64,000 nucleotides of DNA. It comes from Kryptolebias marmoratus. Lineage: Eukaryota > Chordata > Actinopteri > Cyprinodontiformes > Rivulidae. Where the stretch lies: the NCBI RefSeq assembly GCF_001649575.2, contig NC_051443.1, forward strand, positions 14,718,810-14,782,809. Reading direction: 5' to 3'. This document shows, in pieces, positions 1 to 11,790 of this stretch. The translations under genes and the position numbers were made by a program. The notes under the pieces are model-generated. The model did not search any database, was not told the origin of the DNA, and worked only from the letters and a program-made list of their open reading frames with translations. How positions within the stretch are numbered: the first letter of the stretch is position 1; every line of letters starts with the position of its first letter.

Positions 1-271
1 AAAAAAAAAAAACATTGTTCCACAAGAATCTTTAGCTTTTGTTATACCAAGGTAAAGTCAGAAAATTTAAAGAAAAGAAAAGAAGAATGAATATAAAAAT
101 AATCAGTGTTGGTACAAAACAGTTTGTATTGTGAAATAATAAATAAAAGCACTGAACAAATAATTTGAAGTAAAATTTGCATAACACTGGCCAAACTGCC
201 ATTAGTCACTTTGAGACATTGGCTTTGTAGGAATATTTCTGACATGTCAAAGAAATAAGCAATGAAACATG

Positions 272-797
272 AAGTCAAGTTTATTTATAAAGCACAATAA
301 CACAGTCAAAGGGCTGTAAAATTAAAAACAGCAAAGAAATAGCTGTAGCGGCACAAAAGAAAAAAAAATCAAAAAGAATTGAAAACAAACTAGAGAAATA
401 GCATTTTACTCAAAACTGCAGTATGAATGCTGAGAATTGAATGACTGTTGAATTTTGCTGAAGGAGCTGAAACTAAGTTGTTAAAGCTAAAAGAAGCAGA
501 ACACTAGCTAAAAGCTGGAGGAAGCAAAAGGATAGCTAAAGGTCAAAAGTGGCAAAGGAGTACAAATATAGAGCAAGTGTGCAAATACTTCTGAATGAAA
601 TGAAGAGATCTCAGTGTATTTTTATGTGGAAAATATTTGTAAATGTAGTTAAATATTTTGAAAAGTATAAAAGTTGCAAAAAACAGTCGTCATAGTTCCC
701 AACTCTTGAATAAGCTGAGAATGGTTTGATATATGAATGATGAATGAGTAAAATAGCACACAAAGTATGCAGAAAGACTTAGACTGCAAAAAAGTTT

Positions 798-838
<41 letters not shown>

Positions 839-1410
839 GCAATAAAACCCATACAATGGCAGAAAATGAACTCTCATACCAATTTAAACCCACTGATATG
901 TAGTGTGAAAACCTGCCTACAATGTGGGGCAGTTGGTTCCATAATTTAGAGACTACAATACCAAAGCTCCAATTTCCTCTGCAAACCAAGAGACAGCTAG
1001 GAGCAAGTGGTCAGTAGGTTCAGGTGACCCAGGGGGTCATACTAGTGTTGTAGGTAGTTGGATACAAAAAGATTTGCCCGTTTATTTTTTTACGGGTGAA
1101 CAATAAAGCCTCACAATCAATCCCAAAATGAATAGGAAGCTAGTGAAGTGAATCAAGTGGAGAAAATATGTGTTCAAAGGTGAGTGGCAGCATTCTGCAC
1201 CAGGTTGGCCTGGCTAAAATAAATTCCAATAGTCTAGTTTAGATGTGGTAAAACCAAAGATCACACTTTCAGAGTCATGAAGAATGATTTCACCTTGGAT
1301 AAAGCCTGTATGTATATGTATATATGAAAAAACACCACTGGCATGCAAGACATCTAACAGTACTGGGACATTAATGTCTTTAAATGATATGAAAGAAGAC
1401 AGAAACATTC
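272..1410 (-). mobile_element. LINE remnant (L2/Rex-like), 3' part
   Basis: Read on the minus strand, the frames carry the conserved end of a non-LTR reverse transcriptase with frameshifts and stops: TSKLDYWN (from ITSRLDYCN), NLVQNAATHL, then SKLWNQLP. The 3' tail near 272-300 ends in the typical TTATAAATAAA-CTTGACTT form. An (AAT)n tract at 799-837 interrupts it. Same broad family as the copy at 61045. Confidence 0.6.
799..837 (+). repeat. (AAT)n microsatellite
   Basis: About 13 uninterrupted TAA/AAT units inside the LINE remnant. It produces spurious poly-Asn and poly-Tyr frames. Confidence 0.95.
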
Positions 1411-3119
1411 TGGGGTGAGTTGGGATGCGCTGTCTGCTCCGATTCGGCCAAACGCAGCAAAGCCCAAACAGATGGACAGTGACTCATGACGTGATGTAAA
1501 AGCAACACAGGGAGTTCTTGAAGGTACAAAGGAAGATTGTGCAATGGTTGAGTCAGTCGCCACATGACTGAGCCGAATTTCACCAGGTGAAGAAATGAAA
1601 ATAAAAGACCTTGATTCAAATAATGGTTGACGACATCTGAAGCAAAGGCTTAAAAAGCATTTTGAACTAGAACAAAAAAAAAAACAACACATTTTTTGCG
1701 ATATCCAAAAATCCCATTTTTGTCTGAAAACAACTGTAGACAAAGTGTTAATAATGAATGTGCTCGTTTGTCCAATTACTTTTAAAGTCCTTTAAAACGG
1801 GGTTATACTTTTGAAAGAATTATAACCACTGAGGTTTAAGCCCTTAAATACTTAAATATGTTTTGGTGAAAAGAAAAGAAATGTGTTTGTGTCGAAATCC
1901 TTTCACCCTTCCTTTTTCGTTCCTTAAATTGACAAACATTATTTGTTTTAGTTAATAATTTGGAAAGTCTGTCATTTTTGCAAACACAATTACTGTCACA
2001 CTCTGAAGGCTTACGGAGACATCTGAGACATTTGAGCATTGCATAATCATTTTTATTGTTACCTGTTCTCTTTCATCTGTGACAAATCAGAATGCCTGTT
2101 GTGACAAAGGCGTCTTGTTCGCTCTGACATTTTGTTCATCCCTCCTTCATAGCTGTCAGTTTGATACTTGAGTAATTTATTAGAACCACGTCCAAAAACA
2201 TTCCCCCCAGTCTTTTGTTTTTTTAGAATCTATGGAAACTTCAAACTCTTGCTAGCAGGTGTAGAGTTGCATTATGTTCATTTAACATTGTATTTTCTAT
2301 TAAAAATAAACAAAAACAAAAAGAGCAATGGTGTTCCGAGCCTATCTTTCATTATTATTATTTTTTTTATTTCCAAGTAAGAACAGCACCTGCTATACCT
2401 GGTAACTAATTTTCACTAATGGACTCAATAATGGTTTTGAATTATGACCTGCAACTATAGACCATAAAATATAGCAATGACCTTTAACTGATAATAGGTG
2501 TGTAATTTTCTATAATAGCTTTCTAATGACCACTGAAAATGCTTTCCTGAGGGATGCAAAAACTCACTTCCAAATTATGATATGTGAGTGTGAGGATGGA
2601 AGATGTGATAGAGCGGAGAAAATAAAGGACAGACCACAAAATAAGCAAAAATGCAAGCATCATTTTGATTATGATATCAGTTTGAAGGTGTTTGGATATG
2701 ATCTGAATGATTATATTGTGAAACTGTATGTATATGTATGTGGAAGGAAAAACTCACATTAAAGCCATCGTGTTCACATTGCAGCCTAAGACGTGACCAG
2801 AGAAGACCATGACCATAACTGTTCAGTGAGATGGTGGTGTCATCTTTTTGATAATTTGTGTTTTGAACTCTATGTATTAGGTGCAGTGAAAGACAAATGT
2901 TGCCAAATATATAGAATATAGAATTTTAAACATGTTCAAAAACTTTACTCCTAAAATAGTTGCAGAGTGGACAAACACAGGTTTACAAGCATTAACTGCT
3001 GTATGCAAATGAAGGATGGCAAAGGGGTGGCCAGATGGGGGCCCCTGGAAATGTTGAGGTTGCACACCAAAATCAAAAGTTATAACACAATTTCAGGAGT
3101 TATATTTATTATACTGCTG
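1411..3119. other. Intergenic, no gene seen
   Basis: AT-rich DNA with short open frames only; none has a recognisable motif or a splice context that I can support. Confidence 0.6.
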
Positions 3120-3345
3120 TCATATCCTGTAGCGACTATGTGAAAAATGACTGCATTATGGGAACTTCATATATAAAACTAGCATTCCTTGAAAGAATGC
3201 ACATGAGCCACTGCCTTGCATGCTCTGTTAGCAGTATAAATATGTGTGGGGGATGGCTGTCAGCTACTACCACATCAAAGTTTAGCTCAACAAGCTTTAA
3301 AATTGACCGAGTTATAGCTATTATTGTGTTTGATAAGGCTGATTA
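3120..3345 (-). repeat. Dispersed repeat X, copy 1
   Basis: Carries the block GCTACTACCACATCAAAG and a following AAAATTGACCGAGTTATAGC. The reverse complement matches the unit at 55040-55870 and the copies at 11860 and 43785. Confidence 0.55.
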
Positions 3346-3753
3346 GTTTTGACGGCAGAATATTAATTGTTATTGTGAATCACACCACAGATAAAGTCTT
3401 ATTTTAGGAACAAAACACAATCAAAAAGGACAAAAAGGTAGTCATAGGCACCATTGGTTGTGTTTATACTGGGACCCCAGAATGACTAAATACGCCCCTG
3501 GCAATTGCTATAACTAATGCAGATAAACAGATGTCCCCTTTCTTAAGGGTTTGCTTTATTCTCTGTCTCCAAATCCATTTTTTTGTTTATTCTCCGCCAA
3601 TCAAAAACCCAGTTCTGTAAAGTCTGAGAGTACTGAGAGGACACAAGAGACTCTTCTTAGCCTCCAGTTTTCCCCTTAGATTTTGCACTTTCCCGTCAAA
3701 CCATGACCCAAACTTGATAAGGTTCAACGCGTGTGTTTGTGTTTCTGCAGTGA

Positions 3754-3771
3754 CAGCAGCAGCAGCAGCAG
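3754..3771 (+). repeat. (CAG)6 microsatellite
   Basis: Six CAG units upstream of eng, with purine-rich sequence following. No coding evidence. Confidence 0.9.
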
Positions 3772-4329
3772 TTAATAGCCTGAAAAACGAAGAAAGAAAA
3801 AAAAAAAAGAGGAGGAAAGTCCTGTGGGAGGGGTATACAGAAGTCAATCTGCACCGCCCAGGCGGCACAAAAAGTTTGGAAAGTCCATGGCTCGTCACAT
3901 TTGCTGAATGCAGCCACATCCTCTGCTGTGGATTATTAGAAACCTACAGTTCAAAGACAGCCAAAGACTTAAAAAGTAAGTTTGGACTCTGAATGTTATT
4001 TTCACTTTCTCCTTCTATGCGGGTTTTTTTTTTATATGGGTCTTAACGCCTAGAGGGCAGTAGCCAATATTTTCTTTTGCCCTGGTCCGTTTGATTTTTG
4101 CCGGGGTCAAAAATGGTCAGATTGTGCTTTAAGGATATCCGATAGTGCAAAGAGTCGCGGACTAACAGTTTGGACTGTGACAACTTCACTTTCCATCCTG
4201 ATTGCGGCTCATTTTGCATCCCAGTAAACTCATTTCACTCAGGTTGAAAGACTTGTTTTCCTTGACGTTTTGTTTGTCTTCCTTGGAACTCCACAAACAG
4301 TTTACGCAGACTCTTCCTTTCCCTCTGTA

Positions 4330-4475
4330 TGAATTATATAACGTGAACAGCCTCCTTTCTTATCTGATCTCGGCATTGTGGGATTATTTAAAGAAGGCGC
4401 TTCCTGAAGCAGCAGCTCGGTGGACGCCAGATAACCTCTGGGTGTCGGACCCCGATTGTGCGTCAGGAAGACGCG
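4330..4475 (+). promoter_or_regulatory. Candidate endoglin promoter with TATA-like, GATA and ETS sites
   Basis: Visible motifs are TTATATAA (4334-4341), a GATA site CTTATCT (4359-4365), an ETS site GCTTCCTG (4399-4406), a second GATA site AGATAA (4429-4434) and a second ETS site CAGGAAG (4464-4470), in a locally CpG-richer patch about 400-540 bp before the ATG. Mammalian endoglin is known to be controlled by ETS factors and GATA2. If transcription starts here, the leader holds a 16-codon upstream ORF (4481-4531). The start site itself cannot be seen; an additional noncoding exon is possible. Confidence 0.4.
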
Positions 4476-4867
4476 CAAAAATGTTGCGGGCTTGCCTCAG
4501 GAGTGACATTCCTGTCGACCTGGCTGTTTAAATGACCCGCTGGTCTTCTCACTTCTTCGTTTTATTAAGTGTATGAATTGTATTTTTTTTTTTTTGCATG
4601 GAAAGGAAAATACATTATGAGCAGCAGATTTGTTTCATGGCACAGTTTGGACACAATAAGACGCAAAAAAAAAAAAGAAAAAAAAGCAAGTGGTCAGACC
4701 CTTATCAGTCATCACATTTCCTCACTGGTCCTGTCTCCTGACCTTTCCGCCTTATTTTAGACTGCTCCCTCACTGCCACAGCCATTCTGCCACCAGATAC
4801 ACACTTGGTTCAAACATCCTCACACCCCAGAGACTGAGATTCAGCTTTCACCCCTCAGCCCAAAGAG

Positions 4868-4925
4868 ATGGAGGGATCCGTGACAGGCTTGGTCCTGCTC
4901 CTGTGCGTCACCTTTGCAGCCTCTG
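4868..4925 (+). CDS. eng: eng exon 1 (coding part): signal peptide
   Basis: Encodes residues 1-19 plus the first base of codon 20, followed by GTAAG. The hydrophobic run GLVLLLCVTFAAS after a short polar start is a classic signal peptide; cleavage is likely near Ala20, at the exon border. The ATG sits in a good Kozak context, and no upstream in-frame ATG gives a better secretory start. Phase-1 donor joins the phase-1 acceptor at 19861. Confidence 0.9.
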
Positions 4926-7900
4926 GTAAGTCAGCTTGCTGTTATTCTGTATTATTAAAAAAAGAAAAGAAAAGTAGATCTAAAGTCACATGCTTTCTCA
5001 TCTAAGTTTGACACATTATGAAATTAGACCAAAGGCCCGCAGACTGAGGCCGTTTCGGGCCTCCGAGGGACAGATCTGTCAAACTAAAAGTTCAAAGACA
5101 GATATGAATCTTGTCCTGTCCTGTTCTCTGACGTCATTTTATTCTCAAAACATAAAAGAGCATTTTGTGCTTTGTTTTTTTTTAATCTACAGAGAGAGGC
5201 TTTGCACAAAGTAGCTCTTTTGGACTCTGACAACTAAAAGATCAGGTCCCAGGTTTAAAACCAATGTAGCACCAAGTGGGAGTCAGGCTCTTTATCTGTT
5301 TGTGTAGTTTTACTCCTTAAGGGACATTTTTTTTTTAAATCTATGTGGACACAGACAGATTTTTTTTTATGATCCCCCTCTGTTGCCCCCTGTTCACTGG
5401 TAGTTCATGCAGCTGGGTGCCCGTGACAAATCCTAACCTGTAATCCCTGCAAGGTGATAAACGGATTGAGAGCCCCCTCAGCTCAACATGCTGTAATCAA
5501 GCCTCACAGTCAAACCTGCAAACGCTGCTACAGGGGGTTTGTGTCCCACCTTAACATGAACATTGGCACATAGAGCACACGGCACAGGCTGTTCACTAAA
5601 TAAACCAGAACTGAAATGATTATTTTATCCAGCACTATATAAAATACATTATAGTTTCAACAAAACTGCATCTGATTGTGTGGAGTTATGGTGAGAAATG
5701 ATGAAAATGAGCCTGTTTGTTTCAGTTTGGAGAATATGGTTGTATATGTGGAAACCCAAAGCCCATTTTCACCTCAGTTTATAAATGCCATTTGAAAGCA
5801 GACAGCCTGCTGCTATTATTTGCAGTTTAACATTAACTGTCCCTGAAATGAACTTGTCAGATTCACTTTTTAAAAGGTCTGCTTAAAGGTAAAACACTTG
5901 AGCGCCAAAAATCATTTCCCCCGTCTCCAGGTTCATAAACATAAACCAGAAAAAAAAAATAAAAAAATAAAAGTGGCTTTATTTATTTAGTTATTTTAAA
6001 CGTTTGCCTTTTGAATAAAGCAAACTGTCCCTGGCGTGTGTACATTGCTGTTAAGATTTTGTGCCAGCAAAACAAGTCTGCTTATTAAATCAGGCCTTAG
6101 CACTGACCTGCTGTATGACAAATTATAATATTTCCTCAGGTACTAAGCATCCTCTCAGCGGGGGTGCTGGTGGCAGGGATACAGCGGTATATATTAACCA
6201 ACTGGCAGAGCTGTGGACAGTTTGACCTTATGGAGCTTCCACTGCAGGGGATCTGTCTTGCTTTCTGCTCGTAGAGTTTGTAAGGAGCTGTTTAGCTCAA
6301 CCCTAATTGCCTCTGTGACACAAAGTTCTGTACTCACTATCGTTTCTTTTTTTTCTTTTTCCTAAATGAGGCTCAAAGGCTCTTTTTCTCTTCGCATTTG
6401 TGCATCTGCTACAGCAGCTTTACAGGAGGAGAAGACCCATAGGGAGCTGTGACACTGTTCTCAGAGAGCAGTGTATTCTGATGTGGCGTAGTGAATGCTG
6501 AAAGCATTAATCAAAAACACTAGAGAGACACGCACGAGTCTCCCTGTCTCCTGTATTGTGTATTCATCATTTTACAGTCCGGCATTGTCATATTAATTTG
6601 TCATTTTCTCGCTGACGTTGTCTCCTGGGCTTAGGACTACTTTTCTGTTTAACAAACACGAGGTGTGTCACGCTTTGACCGACAGAGGGCTGGAAAAGGA
6701 ACGCAAATTTGCACAAACTGATGCTGAAGAAAAAAAAAACCCAACATATTTTTGAGACTGTTTTTTTAAAGGAACCCTGGAAAGCTGTAATTGACTACAG
6801 GAGGAGAATTGTGAAAGCTGTAAAAAAAAGAAAAAAAAAACTGAAAAAAGTTAAAAGTAATTCAAAAATAGCCTGCAGTCCATCACAAATCCCACGAGAC
6901 ACTTGGCCAAAGCTGTGGTAGATTGTGTTTTCCTTGAGCTAGGTCTTGTTTGAGCTTTATTTAATCTTTTTTAAAAGGCCTGACCACCTTGTCAGTCCCT
7001 TCGCACAAGAAGTCAGATATGTTCCTGTGATGTCTGAAGCAAAGTTTAAAGGTGCATCAACAACAGCGGCAGATCTAATATGTTTGCATAATATAATCAT
7101 CACACAACAGTTGCCCCTTGGTTGATTGTCTTAGTCTGAGATTTGAAAATCTGCACTGATCCTAAAAGACAGAACAGACAGACGCTTCATGTTCCCATGG
7201 GCTCATCAATTGTTCCAAGAAGATTCCTATTCCAGCAACAAAACACTGTCTTTTATATAAAGACAAAGAACCTTAACTAATCAAGCAGAAAAATTTATGC
7301 ATGTTATCATTAACTGAATATGACTCACATATGTGTTTGTGTGCACAAAGTTACAGTTAAAAGGTTTGTGTTTTAACTGCCCTCCATCAGAAACCACAAA
7401 AAAAAAGGAATTCAGGAGTGTTTAATTCTACATCACCCATTTGACAAAATCCGTTTAATTCGGTGTGTTTTATCAGTCCAGAATAACTTCTGAATGAACC
7501 ACCAGCCTGTCTTTTTTTTAACCTATCACATTTATATTTAAATTCTTTTAGTGTTTGATTGAGTCAGGCCTCCCTTTCCTGATGGTGTTTTATCTGTAGT
7601 CTCTGAGCCGACTTCACCAAGGCTCAAATAAAGCAGAGCACATTAGGCTGGGCTTAGTTTCATTACGCTGCCTCCCTGTGGGGCTAATTGAGTTAAAAAT
7701 GTTGTCGTTTGTTATGAGGGTCTTAGTTTACCCTAAAGCTTTATCGCTGAGCACCTGTAGTGCCACAAATTATCTGATTGCCTTAGGTTATTTACCTCTT
7801 AAACTTTTTTACCCCTGTTAGACTAAAACTGCACAAAAAGTCCTTTTATGTCCTTTTATTAGTAGAAAATGTGCTCGTTCTATTTTGTCAGCTGAGTACT

Positions 7901-10900
7901 TCATTTTTTAAAGCTGATCTAATTTTGGACTAAAATGACTCAATTGTGACATGGTATTAGAATAAGTTTATTTACTTTAAATCTCAGAATCCACATTAGT
8001 TTTTTCATGCTATATGTTGCGGCAGCACTACTCTTAACCCTCCAAAAGGCTGCTGTATTTGTCGCTTCTCTCAAATTCCTTAGGTTCCTGACTTGAGTGA
8101 TCTGTTTTAACCCCTGTTTCTAAATCAACACCACCAGCCCTTGTCATTATTAGACAAGTCAGCTGATTGAACAGAAGTCAAAAGTGCAATGTAAGTATTC
8201 ATTTTTAGTTTGAAGCCGCTGAAATAAAGGAGGAACAGAATTACAGGGCATTTATGGACGTTAATGTGTTTTCTCTCCTTATGGCTATCAATCTTTTTTA
8301 TGTGCTGGGAATACAGATGTTCAAAATTCAGACTGAAGAGATCACATTATTCTTTTGTTTTCTAGGAGAAGCTCAAAATAATATTTACATATTCCCCAAT
8401 GCATCAGAGTAATTTATTTCATAAACCCCTCTATGTTGTGAACAATCTTGCACAAAGCTGGACCAAGATAACCCTGATAATGTGACGGGGGTTAGTCAGA
8501 GAAATAATTCAGATCTTTGGAAGTGGGGTTCTCTGAAAAGGTTATGAATAATTAATATCTTACCTGATGTAAGTAGCTCTTTGAATGACCTCAGTCTGAA
8601 GAAACAGAGTTTATTTTAGACCGGACCAAAGTGGATTTCTGCTGTCTTAAAATCACCATTCTCAAACCTTTTATAGAAGTTTGAAGGAACACCATTTTTT
8701 AAAATCTTCACACCCTCATCTGAACAGCAGCAGAAATATTATGATAGTCCTGCAGGAAGTGCCCCGGGCACTTGTTTCTGCTTCCGCATTTTTGCACTTA
8801 AAATTCAATAAATATTGATGTGCCATGTGAAAGTGACGGCAGTGCAAAGGTTCATAAAATAGTGTTTGCGTGCACGGCTTTGAAATTTTTGAAACTGGAG
8901 TTTGTTTCACGACAACAGCAGTCCACTTGGTCCTGCCTGGACTAGCCTTTCGCTCATCTATCCAGTCAGAACTAAACTCTGTTTCTTCAAAGTGAGGCTA
9001 CTTAAAGAGCTATGAACAACACAAATTGCACAGAACATCATAAAACTGGCATTCAAAGGCTTATAAGTCCCATTTATTAGCAGCAATAGTTTTTATACAA
9101 AGACTATAAGATTTTCAATTCTAGATATTTTAGCACACACTTCCTCTTCTTAGCACTGCCAGGCACTGTGTGATATTTTGTTGACTGATTATTACACAGA
9201 AAGCAGCTGTATGCCACCTCCTTAGAAGACAAATTTCTGATTAAGTTTTTTCAGACCAAGCATTATCACAAAAGCTGTGGCTTTGGCAGTTGAACACATA
9301 AACAATTATCTTTGCGTCTGACTGAAGTCTTTGTGATTATCCGCTGTGTGGGCGGCGTTTCCTGGCGGGGAAATTGTGTCGAACAGACCCCCTGCTGCAG
9401 CAGCTTTCCCAGAGGGACTCAGGCTTCATGATGTTAACTGCCAGAACTCCTGCTGCACTTTTGCCAACCCCTGAGTCCCCTGCCACGGGCTGAGGGAAAA
9501 GCACAAAAGTGATTAGCGAGCTGCTGGAGGAGGGGGGGAAGAGTCTGAAAATGGATCTTAAAGAGGGAGCTAGACAGACAGACAGACAAACAAAGATAAC
9601 AGAGTTCGTAAAGGCTGATTCATGGAGACAGTGAGGGAGTGGGGGGTCAAATCTGTGTGACTGTCAAACAGCAGATAAGTGCTTCATAGGAAAGATTTGG
9701 GAGGAAAGAAGTAAATAGATGAAAAAATCCCCGAAAAATAGGAAACGGGACAAGACAAGTGATAAAAGAGTGTGAGATATGAAGGTCGAGTGAAATCATA
9801 AGTCTGAAAAAGTGAAGATCCAAGGCTAATCGGACAGAAGACAGAAATGCTGACACAAAAAGAGGAATTTGTTACAGTAGTTGTCAGAAAAAGGGGTGGA
9901 AAGATATTCAAAGAAAGAAGAATGAAAAAGAGATGACCAAGATTTCTCAGGAGTCATGCTTTAGTAGAGGAAAAAAAAGCATAAACAAAAAAAAAAAAGA
10001 GGAAAGGAAACAAGAAAACGTCATGTTAAAAATGGCTCCGCGAGTCAAAACAGTCCACTTCCCCTGTTTTACTGTAGTGAGCCAGCTCAGCCTGCAGACA
10101 GACTGGGTGGCAGGGAGACGCGACCACTTGTCGCTGCCTCAGACCGATTTCAATCTCCTCCAGTCTTATGCCCCTCCCGAATAACAATCCATTTCTGACT
10201 GCCTCGCTTTTCCTCTGCTTGAATACAAAAAGCAGCGTGGGGGAGCCTTGTTAACATTATGTTCCGGCTGTCTTTTTGTTTTTTTTTTCCCAAAATGTTT
10301 CCAACCGGTCAGAGTTTGACTGGTTATGAAGATAATTTGGTAGTTATAAATGATATTCGTGGAAAGGACAAGCAGAGTTTTCCCCCCTCTGTTTTAAATC
10401 TTCTGAGACAAGAGCTTATTATAAACTGAACAGCGCATATTTTTTGCTGGATCTTCTATCTTTTGCTCTAAATGACACTTGAAATGTAACAGTCAAGCGC
10501 GACTCTTTAGTTTGAAGCACTCTCTGAGTTTAGCATGCAGTCATAGATCGTCCCAAAGATTTAATACGCTGACTCTGAGTTGTGTGAATTCACCCGAACA
10601 TCATGTTTGTGTCACGTTGGGTCTTGTACCTGCAGACGCAGTGATTTTCACTATGCGGCTGCATGTGCGTCGAATGGCTCATTAGCAGTGGTGAGATAAA
10701 AGGTTTCTCAGCATGGCGACCACTTGTGCCCATGTCAACACGCCTGCTATCTGTGAAGATAAGGCAAAGCATTATGCATTCTTATCTGAAGGTCCGTCTG
10801 ACCTGTTCAGCCCTTTGGGTCTGCACAAACACTAGACATGTACGTACGTGTACATTAGAAGAGAATTTTGGAGAAGCGTTATCAGCAGGTCGGTTGACTC

Positions 10901-10988
10901 ACCAGCTCCATACAGCCAAAGGCACTTCATCAAAACGGGGTTGAAGTTCTAGTTGGCAAAATATTTTATACATTTCTTTATTAAGACG

Positions 10989-11043
<55 letters not shown>

Positions 11044-11756
11044 NTTTCTGACTTCAATTTGTGGTAATGAAATACAGTATCAGCTCTGTCTTTTCTGATC
11101 AAATATGAAAAAAAAATTCTTGCCTTTCAGAATCTAAAATGCTTGAAGTCAATTGTGCATTCTGAATGTTTCCTTTGATTAAAAATGAAAGAAAAGTTAG
11201 GGAGTTGGGATAATTATTTTACAAAATGTGTAAAAGAGTTTCCCCAAATGAATGAGTTTTGTGCAGACGGGTGACTTTTTTGAAGCGGAGATTTTAAGCA
11301 GATGAAGTAGATAAACGACTTACCTTGCAAAATCACTACTCTTGATGATGTTTTTAAGTAAAAAAAAATCAGTAGTTTAGAATAACAGTAGTTTTGAATA
11401 ACCCAATGTAGCAGAAGCTATAAAAGTTAGGCTAAAGTTTACGCAATCTTTGTGACAGTTATTACAAAAGGAGCTGTTGAAGCGTGAAGGTAGAATGGTC
11501 ACCTGAAAGCCAGTGATGGCCCACAAGTCAGGTTTGGTTTCCTAATTTTAGTTACAAAGTTTTGCGTATTTATTTGTTGTAAGAAGTTTACAGATAGAAA
11601 TTTTCTGTCATAAGGGCTTTAGAACTATAGTTCCTAAACTTTATTCAGTGAGCCCTTGGACATACAAAAACGCTGTGCCTCTGTGCTTCTAACCCTGAAC
11701 ACGCAAGGAAAATGCTTTGTAAAAAGCATTGAACAGAGAACAGTTTTCTCCTCATA

Positions 11757-11790
<34 letters not shown>

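Noticed and set aside
649..989. Poly-Tyr, poly-Leu and poly-Asn ORFs
   Set aside because: They are translations of the (AAT)n microsatellite within a LINE remnant.
3587..3992. ORFs with poly-Ala or poly-Cys around the CAG tract
   Set aside because: They arise from reading (CAG)6 in several frames on both strands.
4202..4531. 109-codon + strand ORF upstream of eng
   Set aside because: It lies over the candidate promoter and leader, has no recognised motif, and its frame is not continuous with eng.
10899..11102. ORF with repeated Tyr-Ile
   Set aside because: A translation of the (TA)n tract, including the unknown base.
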